A DNA stretch of 64,000 nucleotides from Verrucomicrobiota bacterium (GTDB taxonomy: Bacteria > Verrucomicrobiota > Verrucomicrobiia > Verrucomicrobiales > Akkermansiaceae). A program made the position numbers and the translations under genes. Shown one piece after another: positions 20,216-28,434 of the stretch; the stretch's first letter is position 1, and every line of letters begins with the position of its first letter. Below the pieces are notes generated by a model. The model searched no databases. It had not been told where the DNA came from and saw only the letters and a program-made list of their open reading frames with translations. The stretch is taken from positions 270,668 to 334,667 of the forward strand of contig JAFLEH010000003.1 in the NCBI GenBank assembly GCA_017301995.1. The letters run 5' to 3'.

Positions 20216-20318
20216 TGCCGCTGAAGGTGAGGTCCTCGGCGTGGGCAGGAACGGCACATAGGGCGAGCACGACCGTGGCGGAACCACGGAGAAATGAGAA
20301 ATGTCGGCGGGTTTTCAT
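16164..20318 (-). CDS. long ABS repeat protein, tandem paralogue with DxDxDG-type C-terminal module
   Basis: A 1384-residue secreted protein (signal MKTRRHFSFLRGSATVVLAL, cleavage near AHAED). Residues about 30-850 repeat the neighbouring ABS protein with few substitutions, including the DNRLRE-like N-terminal module. About 400 extra residues follow with further beta-strand repeats (LEKLDPGTLTLAGPINYKGG, SLTLSASNSYTGNTWVTAGT). Instead of a PEP-CTERM tail it ends in a ~125-residue module starting GGDPDNDGIPNLLEYVFSGG, a Ca-binding-type acidic loop, then a beta-rich part ending SLFGRLGVTKP. Similar tails close the giant protein at 37001. It is divergent from the AraC gene across a 157-bp region with the shared regulatory element, so AraC control is plausible. 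Probably cotranscribed with the downstream paralogue. No catalytic domain is visible. Confidence 0.87.
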   Translation of the reverse strand: MKTRRHFSFLRGSATVVLALCAVPAHAEDLTFSGTGTVRMLATDWADYLGGNATFNGGVNAGGRLYWRGSAGDGQYLHFDLTRLSGLTVSSSAAVTLQNAEAYWGGSVSNSFIATANGAWSAASGTGIPGATAIGDSSSPAGPFNTGDSATWSIGASTFQGYVDNASAFNGLAIIGGADSTLHFNAPLNPYLEVQTNAAMSGVVTVAGGGAWNASNYAFTNGVLTINNVLADGSSGGGAVTINSLGTVFVNGNSGDNRYWAIDSTTVNAGGVLVIQGHSHLHNLTLAGGELGGIRPNGTWGGWTFDDATTVTATSTISAQQMNLDANGTFTVNSGATLNMTGSIRSGSLTKNGSGTMVLAGANGSSGGITINGGTLIATKSVQDDGIHTLGSGTLTVNAGGTLLTTRNWATSSEWNPTSVGSITINQGGSWSIEGVGQTVYNGLYLNGGAITGTASHGDWGALHLKSDITAGGNAVSAIGVDTAFNWTRTITVDGGSQLDYSGTIHNQITTTGAINKAGAGTLVLSGANSYTGQTDITAGTLVAANSTALGPGGHNGGTMSWIRDGATLALQGGVSLDEHFHVWGSGVGGLGAVRSLSGDNALTNSPSGGAGYCLRSDTTVGVDAGTLTVSGFYQDSGSFGLIKVGSGTLRLTAESTYSGGTTVNQGTLRLESNGGTGRIRGALTVNTGGTVETFGDGTGLGYVDQISSVIINGGTVTSAGSMHVWNITGGINMTGGTLQSNNGTSDPGGAQLEWNRTAVNTNASADTATIGGRIRIRGDHGNTGINFTVADGAAPTDLLVSAAVTEASGGMGITKNGPGKMVLTGTNGYTGPTTVNAGTLSLGNGTTGTNLDNNATVYLESTAALDLNFTGTDEVGSLVIDGIDQGSGTFDATTHPGLLTGTGSLLVFANDGRWIASANGNWGSQPNWDAGSVASGIDKTATFDGATGTTVTLESNRMIGNLAFSVENYTINGSATLILASTSGSALVSVADGKTATISAGIAGTAALEKLDPGTLTLAGPINYKGGTVVSAGTLELPGGDWVTGQPWNSSGATGPVIVESGATLSTSDGVTQIQNGLTLNGGTVVSRGLTYNDAWGNLFLSSNIAAGGAAASAISSQIVLTANRTVTVDAGSSLAITGKVTSWNHPGAGLVKAGEGSLTLSASNSYTGNTWVTAGTLILGNGTNHSGLADGADVIVESGAALELNFSGTDTIDELWLGGVAMSPGTYNSGNSGGFITGTGSLIVSNGPASDPFLAWIDATWPSLSDKTPGGDPDNDGIPNLLEYVFSGGDPSVSDSGILPTADAGGTNFVFTFHRRSDSTADTTQVFQYGSDLSGWTPVPVVNGGQVVILPNTPTSGIDKVVITIPKGANTSLFGRLGVTKP

Positions 20319-20412
20319 GAGACTTTGGGTCGTATGCGGATGCCGGAAACGGGAGACTTCCCACCTCCGCGAATCGCACTCGCTGGAGACAATGCCGGGC
20401 CGACACGCCGTT

Positions 20413-20450
20413 TGCCATAGACGAATCCGTGAGTTTCATGTATTTTCCAA
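20413..20450. promoter_or_regulatory. shared operator-like element, AraC/ABS divergent region
   Basis: On the plus strand this reads GCCATAGACGAATCC, six variable bases, TTCATG, a short gap, TTTTCCAA. The same layout recurs at 28529-28568 with one base of spacing difference. Here the element lies 26-63 bp upstream of the AraC-family start at 20476 and 95-132 bp upstream of the divergent ABS gene start at 20318. Nearby, AGGTGGGAAGTCTC (minus-strand sense, 20353-20366) also has a one-mismatch counterpart at 28513-28526. The best reading is a binding site for the AraC-family protein with autoregulation. A shared core promoter is the alternative. Confidence 0.6.
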
Positions 20451-20475
20451 ACATCAGCCGCCTGCCGGACATCCT

Positions 20476-21354
20476 ATGAGACTCACTGACACCACTGATC
20501 CCAGTGCCCACGCGGGCATGCGCACCCTCGTCAGCGATGCCGGGGCCGCGCGTGAAACAGGTCTTGCGGAGAAATTCCGGATCCATTTGCTCGGCATGTA
20601 TTTTGCCAGAATCGGCCCCGAATGGTCGTCGGGTGGAAAACTCCAGGGCGATTATCTCCACCATGTGGATATCTCCCTATCAGGACACCGACAGGTGGTG
20701 TGCGGTCGGCAAGTCCACGATCTCGCGCCGGGGCAAATCTGGTTTCTTCCGGGCAACACCCCGGTTGAACGCCGGTGCGATGAGCCATGCGAGGTTCTCT
20801 TTTTCAAATTCAATTGCGAATGGCTCGCCGGGGTGGACCCTCTGCTCGACTGGCCGGGACGGGCACCCAGGCTTGCCGCAACGTGTGATGTTCCGGAATG
20901 GAGGACGTGGATAGACCCGAAACGGTCCATCGGCGTGGCTGACCTTCTGGGGATTCGGGGGCGCCTGTTGGCGTGGCTCGCCCATGCGGTTCCCGAACTC
21001 GACGAAGTCGTCTCCCGCCATCTGGCTTCCCACACCCAATTCACCCGCGTATTCGACCTGATCGAGCGCGAGTTGGGCGCGGATCTGAGACTCAAGTCCT
21101 TGGCCGGAGCTTACGGCACCAGCATCGAGGCATTCTCCATGGCCTTCGCGCGCGGAACCGGCATGAGCCCGAAAGATTATCTAACACGCCGCCTCAACCA
21201 GGAGGCCCTGCAACTGGTGATCAACACCGACCTGCGAATGAAGGAGGTGGCCGAAAAACTGCGGTTCGCCGATGAGTTCTACTTCAGCCGGTTTTTCAAA
21301 CGGCTCAACGGGTGCTCGCCCTCGGCCTACCGCAGCAGCCTGCGGGGTGGCTAG
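20476..21354 (+). CDS. AraC-family transcriptional regulator
   Basis: I start it at the ATG at 20476 (MRLTDTTDPSAHAGMRTLVS), giving 292 residues, the normal AraC length. A longer open frame extends upstream but runs through the regulatory element and into the divergent gene. The N-terminal half is a cupin-like effector-binding domain (GQIWFLPGNTPVERRC, CEVLFFKFNCEW). The C-terminal ~100 residues carry two helix-turn-helix units: LRLKSLAGAYGTSIEAFSMA and LRMKEVAEKLRFADEFYFSR, with the family signature FFKRLNGCSPSAYR. It is cytoplasmic and the only complete plus-strand gene here. Likely effector: a sugar released from the glycan (inference). It converges with the transporter gene, the two stop codons sharing one CTAG. 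Confidence 0.93.
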   Translation: MRLTDTTDPSAHAGMRTLVSDAGAARETGLAEKFRIHLLGMYFARIGPEWSSGGKLQGDYLHHVDISLSGHRQVVCGRQVHDLAPGQIWFLPGNTPVERRCDEPCEVLFFKFNCEWLAGVDPLLDWPGRAPRLAATCDVPEWRTWIDPKRSIGVADLLGIRGRLLAWLAHAVPELDEVVSRHLASHTQFTRVFDLIERELGADLRLKSLAGAYGTSIEAFSMAFARGTGMSPKDYLTRRLNQEALQLVINTDLRMKEVAEKLRFADEFYFSRFFKRLNGCSPSAYRSSLRGG

Positions 21355-22823
21355 ATCGCGTTTCCGTCACCGTTGTCACGGCGCAGCGCCTCAAGCCGTT
21401 CGCGGGTGATCGGATATTTCCGGATTGCGAGAAGCGCGAGCAGACACACCACCGCCCCGATCACGAAAGTGACCAAGCCCAGACGCCAGACCGCTTCCGG
21501 CGTCTGACCGCCGACCGGAGCCGGAACCTGATAGCCAATGCCGCTCAGGCACCACCCGGAAACCACCAGACTGAACGATATCGCCATCCGCATCGCGAGA
21601 CTGAATACCGCGGAGTATCCGCCGTCCTTGGATTCTCCGGTAGTCATGCGATGGACTTCGCTGACATCGGCCATCATCGCGGTGGCTACCGGCAGCACGA
21701 TCCCGTTGCCGAACCAGAAGCCGGCGTGAAACAGTACGAACAGAACCAGCGCCAGCGGAATGGTTAGACCACCCGCCGCAACCACAGCGTCCGGCGCGAT
21801 CCACCCGGTTAGAAAGAGCCCGGCGAGCACCAGATTGCACCCGATGCTGAGGAATCCTCCCACCAGCACGGCACCCCGCTTGTCGAACCGCTTGGATAAC
21901 CCGACCGAACACGCGGCGCCAATCGCCATACCAACCATCGTTCCGCCGTGGGCGATGGACTTGTGCCCCGCGGAAAACCTCATGAAGTCGTCGTAAACGA
22001 ACATCTGGAGCGACGACACCAGCACCATTCCGGCACAGACGATGAAAATGAAGACGAAGACCCACCTCGGATTCGGATCCAGCATAATCTGCCGCATATC
22101 TCCCAGGAAATGCTTCAACCAGCCGCGATCCGGTTGCGTTGGAATATCGCGCGTGTCCTCGTGCCAGCGGAAAGTCCGCACCACCACCAACACCACGAAA
22201 ACCGCCGTGGCGATGGCAAAAGTCCCCCCCATCAGATGGTAGTTGGCTTCAACGGTGGTGGCCTGCACACCGTTCCTGTCTTGGAAGAAGAACGTCCACG
22301 CCATCGCCGGACCGCAGAAATTGGCGGCCATGTTGAAGATCTGCCGGATCCCCTGCAATCGCGCCCGCCCCTGATAGTCCCCGCACATTTCAAACCCGAG
22401 CGCCAGATAGGGGATGAAAAACATCGTGAGTCCGGTGCGCAGCAACAGGTTCATGGCGACGAGATACCAGAAGACCGACATCTGGCTGTCCCGGAACGAT
22501 GGTGGCACCGCCCAGATCAGATACGAACAGAGCGCCATCAGCAGTCCGCCGGTTAGCATATACGGATGCCTGCGGCCCCAACGGCTGCGCGTGTTGTCGC
22601 TGATGTGGCCCATCACCGGCTCGGTAACGGCCTCCCAGAAAACCGAGAGGGACATCGCCAGGCCCGCCCATGTCGGGTCGAGGCCAAGGGATTTGGTGTA
22701 GAACAGCATCGCGAATCCGAAGATGCCGTTCATCACCAGCGAGTTCGCGCACTCGCCCAGCGAGTAGGTCAACATCCCGGATGTCGGGCAATGCCTGGTG
22801 GGTCGGTTCATGGGATGGTTCAT
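21351..22823 (-). CDS. GPH/MelB-type MFS sugar:cation symporter
   Basis: A 490-residue inner-membrane protein with about 12 hydrophobic segments. The loop after helix 2, DNTRSRWGRRHPYML, is the signature of the glycoside-pentoside-hexuronide:cation symporter family. LGLDPTWAGLAMSLSVFWEA and FIPYLALGFEMCGDYQGRAR are also typical MFS_2 segments. Role: proton- or sodium-driven uptake of mono- or oligosaccharides produced by the surrounding hydrolases. The start ATG (22823) overlaps the TGA of the preceding GH29-like gene as ATGA, so translation is probably coupled; an in-frame ATG 12 bp further on is possible. The stop overlaps the AraC stop on the other strand. It is the only transporter in the window. 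Confidence 0.93.
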   Translation of the reverse strand: MNHPMNRPTRHCPTSGMLTYSLGECANSLVMNGIFGFAMLFYTKSLGLDPTWAGLAMSLSVFWEAVTEPVMGHISDNTRSRWGRRHPYMLTGGLLMALCSYLIWAVPPSFRDSQMSVFWYLVAMNLLLRTGLTMFFIPYLALGFEMCGDYQGRARLQGIRQIFNMAANFCGPAMAWTFFFQDRNGVQATTVEANYHLMGGTFAIATAVFVVLVVVRTFRWHEDTRDIPTQPDRGWLKHFLGDMRQIMLDPNPRWVFVFIFIVCAGMVLVSSLQMFVYDDFMRFSAGHKSIAHGGTMVGMAIGAACSVGLSKRFDKRGAVLVGGFLSIGCNLVLAGLFLTGWIAPDAVVAAGGLTIPLALVLFVLFHAGFWFGNGIVLPVATAMMADVSEVHRMTTGESKDGGYSAVFSLAMRMAISFSLVVSGWCLSGIGYQVPAPVGGQTPEAVWRLGLVTFVIGAVVCLLALLAIRKYPITRERLEALRRDNGDGNAI

Positions 22824-24838
22824 TCGAATTTACCAAACACCCGGAACTCGTTCACCCGCAGCGGCGCGCCATCGTCCGTGCGGGAAAGCCGCACGAATCG
22901 CGCCGAAGTGCCGCGGGGAACCTCAAGCGTCCATGTGGGCGCGGAATGGATCGACAGGGTGCCGGTTTCCTCCACCACTGCGGATTTCGTGACTCCGTCG
23001 AGCGTATATTCGACGCGCAGCTCCTTTGGGACATCCGGCGCGGGATCGCCGGCGAGAGCGTTGTCAGCCTTCACAGTTAGGGAACCGTCGGCCACCGCGG
23101 CACGGAGTTTGGCGGTGACATCCGCCTGCTTTGCGCCGTTTCCGTAGGTGGCCTTGGTGATCTCCAGTTTGGCGGATTTCACTTCGGAAGAGGTACCCAA
23201 GACCGGGGCATTTGAAAAGCCATCGTCGGGCGAAACCTGCAACGCCACGCCCGCGCCGATTTGTCCGACCACTTCGATTTTCGTTAGTTTGCACGGTCTT
23301 CCGAGATCAACCACGCACCAAGGCCGGCGGTCCGGCGGGACGGGCGCGTTTCCTTCGGTCACACCATCCGGCCGCGAGGTCCACGTCGTGCCTTCGTCGC
23401 CGTCCACGGCATGGAACACGTAGGCCGATCCTCCGGCGGGAGAGGGATCGGGAAACGACGAAGCCGCGAACGCCTTCCAGCGGGCCACATTGACGGGCGG
23501 GGAATCCTCCGCAACCTGCAATGCGATCACCGTGTCGACCTTGTCCCATCTTTCGCCGGCGGGGAGTGTCAGGGTCAGCCCCAAAGCGTCCTGCCTGAGG
23601 GCGACCGGCTTCTTGTTAGCCAACATGACAGCCTTAGCGAACCGCTTGCCGTCGGCGGGAGGCGAAATGGTTAGCTGCGGTTTGGAATCGGCCGGGGGCT
23701 TGAGGATGTGGAGATACTCGATGCGGTCGTCGGTCGAGCGGGTGGCCACGCCCCATTTCAGATCGGGGAGTTTTGTGCCGGGAGCGGTTGGCCAGGAATT
23801 GCTGGAATAAGTGTTCTTGATCGATGCCGCCACCGGCTTGATATACCTTCCGAGGACGGTCATGGTTTCATCCACGCCGGTTTCCCATCCACCGCCCGCG
23901 TAGTTGCCGGCCGCCCACTGCATGCCGCCGCCCTCGCTGTTGGCTCCGGCCTGCAGCACGGTGTAGCGGAACATGTCCTCCGCGGTGAACACCACGGTGT
24001 GCTTTCCGGACTTTTCCGAAGACCACCAGGTGGTGGCGAAGCAGGACGCGACCGGCATCCGGAAGGCGGCCCATGCGTTGGCGTCGCGATTCGCGAACTC
24101 GCCCCAGTGATGGTATTCCTTGCACCCCAGATCCAGCGAATAAGTGGTGCCGTAGTAGTTCTGCACCGTGGTCAGCCAAGGTTGCCTGCTTTTCACCGTC
24201 TGGCGCAGGCGAGGATAATCCACCACCCGATAACTGTCGCCGGCGCCGCTGCCTTCGTCGGAGTAGATGCCAATGATGTCGTTGCCATACCGATCAATCA
24301 GTTCGCCAAACAATTCGTTGGTGAAATCGTTCCACTTGTTGCGGTCGAAATCCGCCCATTTCGGGTCGGTTCCGTTGGGGCCGCCCCAGCCGGTCTTTGT
24401 TTGGTCATCAGGTTGGAGATCGTGCCCGTCGCGCGGATGGGTGTAGAGCATCACGCGGATTCCTTTCGCCTTGCACGCGGCGATCACATCGCGCAACACA
24501 TCGCGTTTGCAGGTGTGCTTTTCCATGCCCCACTTGCGCATGGTGGCGCTGGGAAACAGCGGATTGATGTTGTAGTGCCAAGCGGTTAGGATCAGATACT
24601 CCACGCCCCAGCGGTCCAGATCGTTCGCCAATCCTTTGGCGTCAAATGCGTTGGCCAACTCGTCGAAGGTGGCCGGTTGGCGCCCGTCGCGCTCGCGGGT
24701 GAACTGGGTGCCCTGTTTGCCGCCCCACACATAATGCACGAAGAATCCGTATTTCGTGGTTAGGAAATCGGTCATGCCCGGCGTGGCGGCGGGGCAGGCG
24801 GCGGCAAGCATGGCGGATAGGATCAGGATGCGTCTCAT
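22820..24838 (-). CDS. distant GH29-like fucosidase-type TIM barrel with C-terminal F5/8C-like domain
   Basis: The ATG at 24838 gives MRRILILSAMLAAACPAATP, a signal peptide, and a 672-residue protein; the frame upstream of it is the antisense of the preceding gene. The catalytic part (about 20-420) has TKYGFFVHYVWGGKQG, DRWGVEYLILTAWHYNINPL, GIRVMLYTHPRDGHD and NDIIGIYSDEGSG. This order of strands is that of GH29 (G-F-H-W, then H-N, then an acidic strand end), though divergent. The Asp in YSDEG is the nucleophile candidate. The C-terminal ~230 residues include a discoidin-like module (FHAVDGDEGTTWTSRPDG) and a final galactose-binding-like sheet ending NEFRVFGKFE. It is related to the protein at 51976-54459. 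ATGA overlaps join it to the GH106-like gene upstream and the transporter downstream. Confidence 0.8.
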   Translation of the reverse strand: MRRILILSAMLAAACPAATPGMTDFLTTKYGFFVHYVWGGKQGTQFTRERDGRQPATFDELANAFDAKGLANDLDRWGVEYLILTAWHYNINPLFPSATMRKWGMEKHTCKRDVLRDVIAACKAKGIRVMLYTHPRDGHDLQPDDQTKTGWGGPNGTDPKWADFDRNKWNDFTNELFGELIDRYGNDIIGIYSDEGSGAGDSYRVVDYPRLRQTVKSRQPWLTTVQNYYGTTYSLDLGCKEYHHWGEFANRDANAWAAFRMPVASCFATTWWSSEKSGKHTVVFTAEDMFRYTVLQAGANSEGGGMQWAAGNYAGGGWETGVDETMTVLGRYIKPVAASIKNTYSSNSWPTAPGTKLPDLKWGVATRSTDDRIEYLHILKPPADSKPQLTISPPADGKRFAKAVMLANKKPVALRQDALGLTLTLPAGERWDKVDTVIALQVAEDSPPVNVARWKAFAASSFPDPSPAGGSAYVFHAVDGDEGTTWTSRPDGVTEGNAPVPPDRRPWCVVDLGRPCKLTKIEVVGQIGAGVALQVSPDDGFSNAPVLGTSSEVKSAKLEITKATYGNGAKQADVTAKLRAAVADGSLTVKADNALAGDPAPDVPKELRVEYTLDGVTKSAVVEETGTLSIHSAPTWTLEVPRGTSARFVRLSRTDDGAPLRVNEFRVFGKFE

Positions 24839-27800
24839 GGCAGGGTGATGGGGCAGGTTAGGAGCCGCACCGGACCTAGCAATCCGGAGCGGGTTTGGGA
24901 TGGAAATGCGTAGGGAGTCGGAATGCCTGAGGCATAGTGGTTGGCCAGCGTGTTGGCCACCGTGACGGAAAGCTCGTTGGTTCCCGGACACAGATGGGGC
25001 GTTAGATCGCAGCGCCACGGCGGCGCGAGCAGAGTGGCCACCGGAGATCCGTTGAGGCGGACATCCGCCGATGCCACCACCTCGCCGAGGTCGAGCAACA
25101 CGGAGTGTCCGGCGGGCGGCTCCGTTAGGTCGAATCGCCTCCGATACTCCACCGCACCGGAATACCACTCGAGTCCGTGTCCGCACCAATCGCCCGCAGG
25201 CAAGCGGCCATCCGCGCAATCGAACGCCACCGGCTCGGGCAGCGCGTCGCCGCCGTGGCTGTCGGGCGGCGCGACCACCCGCAAGGCGATGATCCGCGGC
25301 CCAGTCACCTCGGCGGGAACATCCGCTCGGTAACGGCGACAGCCGTCGGCGGTTTCACTGGTCTGGACCAGTCCGATTTCGCGACCGTCAATCCAAGCGG
25401 TGGCGACGCCCCGGGTCACGAACGACATCTCCCGGACACCAGGCGGTGCGGGAAAGCGGAAACGGATCGCCCGTCGGTTCGCCGTGGCCAGCAGGCAGGC
25501 TCGGGGAACCGTCGAATCGCGGAACCAACGCAACTCCGGATAGACGGTGTCCGCCATATCGGGATCGAACGCGAAGAACCCGCGTGCGCGCTGCCCTTCG
25601 GGCTGGACCAGCTTCATCATGATCCGGTTTTCGCCTTCGCGGAGTGTGACCCCGGTCGTAACCGGCTCGCATTCATAATGCGGGATATTCCACCGTGGAT
25701 GGATCCCCGGTTCCAGGCTGACCGGCTGATTTGCCACCAGTTCGCCGTTAAGCCAGATTTGATAGATGCAACGCGCCCCGATCACCAGCGTGTGCCCTCC
25801 GTCGGCGGGTGCGGACAGGGTTCCTCTGACATACCAGGCGCTGCCCGGACGGTCACAGTCGAAATCCAGGAATTCGTCCGGCACCCGACCCTTCAAGCCG
25901 TGGGGGCCGCTCAGCCAGTCAGTTAGAAACGGATCGCGCTCGATGCCCCAGCGCCGCGAGAAATGATAGGGCGTCCATGCCGCAGCGTGTTCAGGATCGG
26001 CGGGGTCTTCGTCCGGACCAAGCGGTCCAAGGAATTCCAACTGGGGACCAAACGAAAAGGTCGTCTCTTTCCATCCCGAGTCGTCGAAGTCAGGCGCGAT
26101 CCAAGACGGATCGTCCTCCGTTTCGTCCGCATGACGGAACCGCCGAGCCTGCGGGCCTATCAACCCTTCGGCCGGGGGCAAACTGAAATCGCCGAATCGG
26201 TTGTCGAGCGTGGGATGGATCACCGACTCCCAATCGCCGTCCAACAACGACAAGACCCGGGGGGAGTCCGGCACTATCCGCGGGTCGGCTTCCAATTCGC
26301 CACAATCGCCAACGATCCAGATCCGCGCCTCCTTCGGACCGAGTGTCCTCGTGACATTGGCTGATCCACCGCAAACATGGGTTTCGCCGCTCCAGGCGTC
26401 CCACTCGGTGACCGATCTGGCGCTTCCGATCTCCAATCTCACATCCACCGGCTGGTCCGCAGGATTGGAGCAATAATACAGATCACCGCGGTCCAACTCG
26501 CGCCGAAGGACATGCAGGGGGCCGGACGCTTTGACCGGCATTGGGGCCACGCGCCGGATGCTATCCAACAATTCGGCATGGCCGTTGATCCGGAAATGCG
26601 CCTCGCCGCCGCCCGGATGGAGTTTGTAACAGTTGCGGGAATCATCGGCCGAGCCAAATAGGGCCATCAGGTTATGGGTTAGAGCCGGGTCATCGCGCCC
26701 GGCCCGCTCGCTGGAGCGCGGCAGACAGCCTACCGCGATGACCAACCCGCCGGCCCGTACGAAATCCAGCGCGCGCTCGAGCATCGCGTAACGCACGGCT
26801 GACATCGCCGGAAAGACCAACACCCGGTAGCGGGCATTCCCGGCACGCAATTCACCGCCATCCGATTCCGCAGTAGCCAACGATCGAGCATCGATGAAAT
26901 CGAAATCACATCCATGATCAAAAAGATATTTTCCAAGACCGAACGCGGTCTCCTCCGGACGCGAATCCTCGGGTTCCGTGGTTGCGATTCGCTCGTTTCC
27001 GGTGTGAGCGCCCCATCCGGGCGAACCGGGATCGGCCGCCAAGGCGTCGAGCGCGGCTATCGGATAGACCATCGCCACCGGGCAGCGGTGGACTCCCTGG
27101 GACAGCAGCCAACTGATGCGTGTCAGATAGCCATTGAACGGTCCGCAGTGCATCCAATACGGCTGGCGGAAATGGAAATCCGGCGGCGCCCATTCCCACC
27201 ATCCGCCTAGCGTGGTGTAATACAACCCGTGGAGATTGACGACATTCGCGCCACAGGCGAAATCCTCATGCAGCGCGGCGATCACCTCGGCCGGTGTGGA
27301 TCCCCAACCGCTCGAGTGAAACGCCTCCAACCAAACCCGAGGTCGCTGATAGAGATGGGCGATCGAGCTGTTCACCTTCAGGCCCTTGAACGCCCGCGAT
27401 CCATCCAGTTTCGGGTCATCGCAGCCGGGGGCCGAAAACCAGCGCATCGCGCGGAAATAGTCGCCATAGTAGGCTCGGCCCTCCGCAATTCTGCCGCGCC
27501 CGCAATTGTCATGACCGAACAGGATCCCACGCGCCTCGTGCCAGCGGAACACCGGTTCGAAAAACCGCTCCTCGATGCAGCCCGCCACCACCTCGGCGTA
27601 GTCCAGCCGGACCTTCTCGGTCACCGGCCCCAGATCCCGCCATAGCGCTGGCAGCAACGGCGCCAGATCGTAACCCATCCGGTCGCGGAACGACTCCAAC
27701 AGAAATCCCGACCAAAACGGCATGCGCCCGCCGAAATCCAACTCATCCTGGAAGAACAGATCAAGCGTGGTCCCCAGATCGTCGCCGCATTCGCGCACGA

Positions 27801-28434
27801 AGGGCTGATAGAATCGCTCGACCACCAACCGCCCGGCCTGCGGATGCAATGGATCAAAAGCCGCCGCCCGCACGAACACCAGCGCGACCAGCCATTCGCC
27901 CTCAGCCGTGCTCCATTCGAGAACCCCATCCCGCACCTGTGCCGACAAATCGACCGCGCCGCCAGGATCCCCGGATCCATTTTGCGACCGATAGGCCCAC
28001 GCGCCGACGATTCGGCATCCGGGTTCAGCCGTGAGTCTAACAGCGGCATGGGGGCCCGCACACACCGCCGCGCAGCTTAACTGTCCGCCCTGCATGTCCT
28101 CTGTCTCCCGGCCGATCTCCGCCAGCACCGGATCCAGCAGGCAATAATCCTGAAACCCCGCCTTCATGCCGCGTTCGCGGCAGGCACCGAGAAACCAGCG
28201 GAAAAAATCCCACCACTCCGGCGAAAACAGCGGCGGATCGCCCGGATCGCCCGAACCGTCCGGCAAATGCGGGTAGCTCACCACCGTACGCAGCACCCCT
28301 TGGCCGCGCAATTGGTCGAGCTGCCAGGCCACGCGCGCCCGGTCCAGCGTTTCGCCGGCCCACCAATAGAACGGCACCGGCCCGTAATCATCGGGCGGCT
28401 GCCGGAAGGTGTCTGCTAGGGATCTGAAAGTCAT
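24835..28434 (-). CDS. GH106-like alpha-L-rhamnosidase-type protein without signal peptide
   Basis: Best start is the ATG at 28434 (MTFRSLADTFRQPPDDYGPV); a GTG at 28476 would add 14 residues. The ~1199-residue protein has the N-terminal pattern of GH106 relatives, PFYWWAGETLDRARVAWQLD. A barrel follows with LDLFFQDELDFGG, WHEARGILFGHDNCG and RPRVWLEAFHSSGWG. The C-terminal beta-domains end with a GH2-like sugar-binding fold: CGHGLEWYSGAVEYRRRFDL, SADVRLNGSPVATLLAPPWR. Length and architecture match GH106 rhamnosidases, but identity looks distant. Unusually for this window it has no signal peptide, suggesting cytoplasmic action on imported oligosaccharides. It heads the GH106-like, GH29-like, transporter operon and lies under the second copy of the shared regulatory element. 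Confidence 0.78.
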   Translation of the reverse strand: MTFRSLADTFRQPPDDYGPVPFYWWAGETLDRARVAWQLDQLRGQGVLRTVVSYPHLPDGSGDPGDPPLFSPEWWDFFRWFLGACRERGMKAGFQDYCLLDPVLAEIGRETEDMQGGQLSCAAVCAGPHAAVRLTAEPGCRIVGAWAYRSQNGSGDPGGAVDLSAQVRDGVLEWSTAEGEWLVALVFVRAAAFDPLHPQAGRLVVERFYQPFVRECGDDLGTTLDLFFQDELDFGGRMPFWSGFLLESFRDRMGYDLAPLLPALWRDLGPVTEKVRLDYAEVVAGCIEERFFEPVFRWHEARGILFGHDNCGRGRIAEGRAYYGDYFRAMRWFSAPGCDDPKLDGSRAFKGLKVNSSIAHLYQRPRVWLEAFHSSGWGSTPAEVIAALHEDFACGANVVNLHGLYYTTLGGWWEWAPPDFHFRQPYWMHCGPFNGYLTRISWLLSQGVHRCPVAMVYPIAALDALAADPGSPGWGAHTGNERIATTEPEDSRPEETAFGLGKYLFDHGCDFDFIDARSLATAESDGGELRAGNARYRVLVFPAMSAVRYAMLERALDFVRAGGLVIAVGCLPRSSERAGRDDPALTHNLMALFGSADDSRNCYKLHPGGGEAHFRINGHAELLDSIRRVAPMPVKASGPLHVLRRELDRGDLYYCSNPADQPVDVRLEIGSARSVTEWDAWSGETHVCGGSANVTRTLGPKEARIWIVGDCGELEADPRIVPDSPRVLSLLDGDWESVIHPTLDNRFGDFSLPPAEGLIGPQARRFRHADETEDDPSWIAPDFDDSGWKETTFSFGPQLEFLGPLGPDEDPADPEHAAAWTPYHFSRRWGIERDPFLTDWLSGPHGLKGRVPDEFLDFDCDRPGSAWYVRGTLSAPADGGHTLVIGARCIYQIWLNGELVANQPVSLEPGIHPRWNIPHYECEPVTTGVTLREGENRIMMKLVQPEGQRARGFFAFDPDMADTVYPELRWFRDSTVPRACLLATANRRAIRFRFPAPPGVREMSFVTRGVATAWIDGREIGLVQTSETADGCRRYRADVPAEVTGPRIIALRVVAPPDSHGGDALPEPVAFDCADGRLPAGDWCGHGLEWYSGAVEYRRRFDLTEPPAGHSVLLDLGEVVASADVRLNGSPVATLLAPPWRCDLTPHLCPGTNELSVTVANTLANHYASGIPTPYAFPSQTRSGLLGPVRLLTCPITLP

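Noticed and set aside
13142..20318. Periodic repeats that could suggest a CRISPR array
   Set aside because: The repeats are in frame, vary in length and encode ABS strands; there are no constant direct repeats with unique spacers and no cas genes.
24839..25219. Longer start for the GH29-like gene at 22820
   Set aside because: The added 127 residues are Arg-rich, antisense-like and overlap the GH106-like gene; the ATG at 24838 gives a signal peptide and an ATGA junction.
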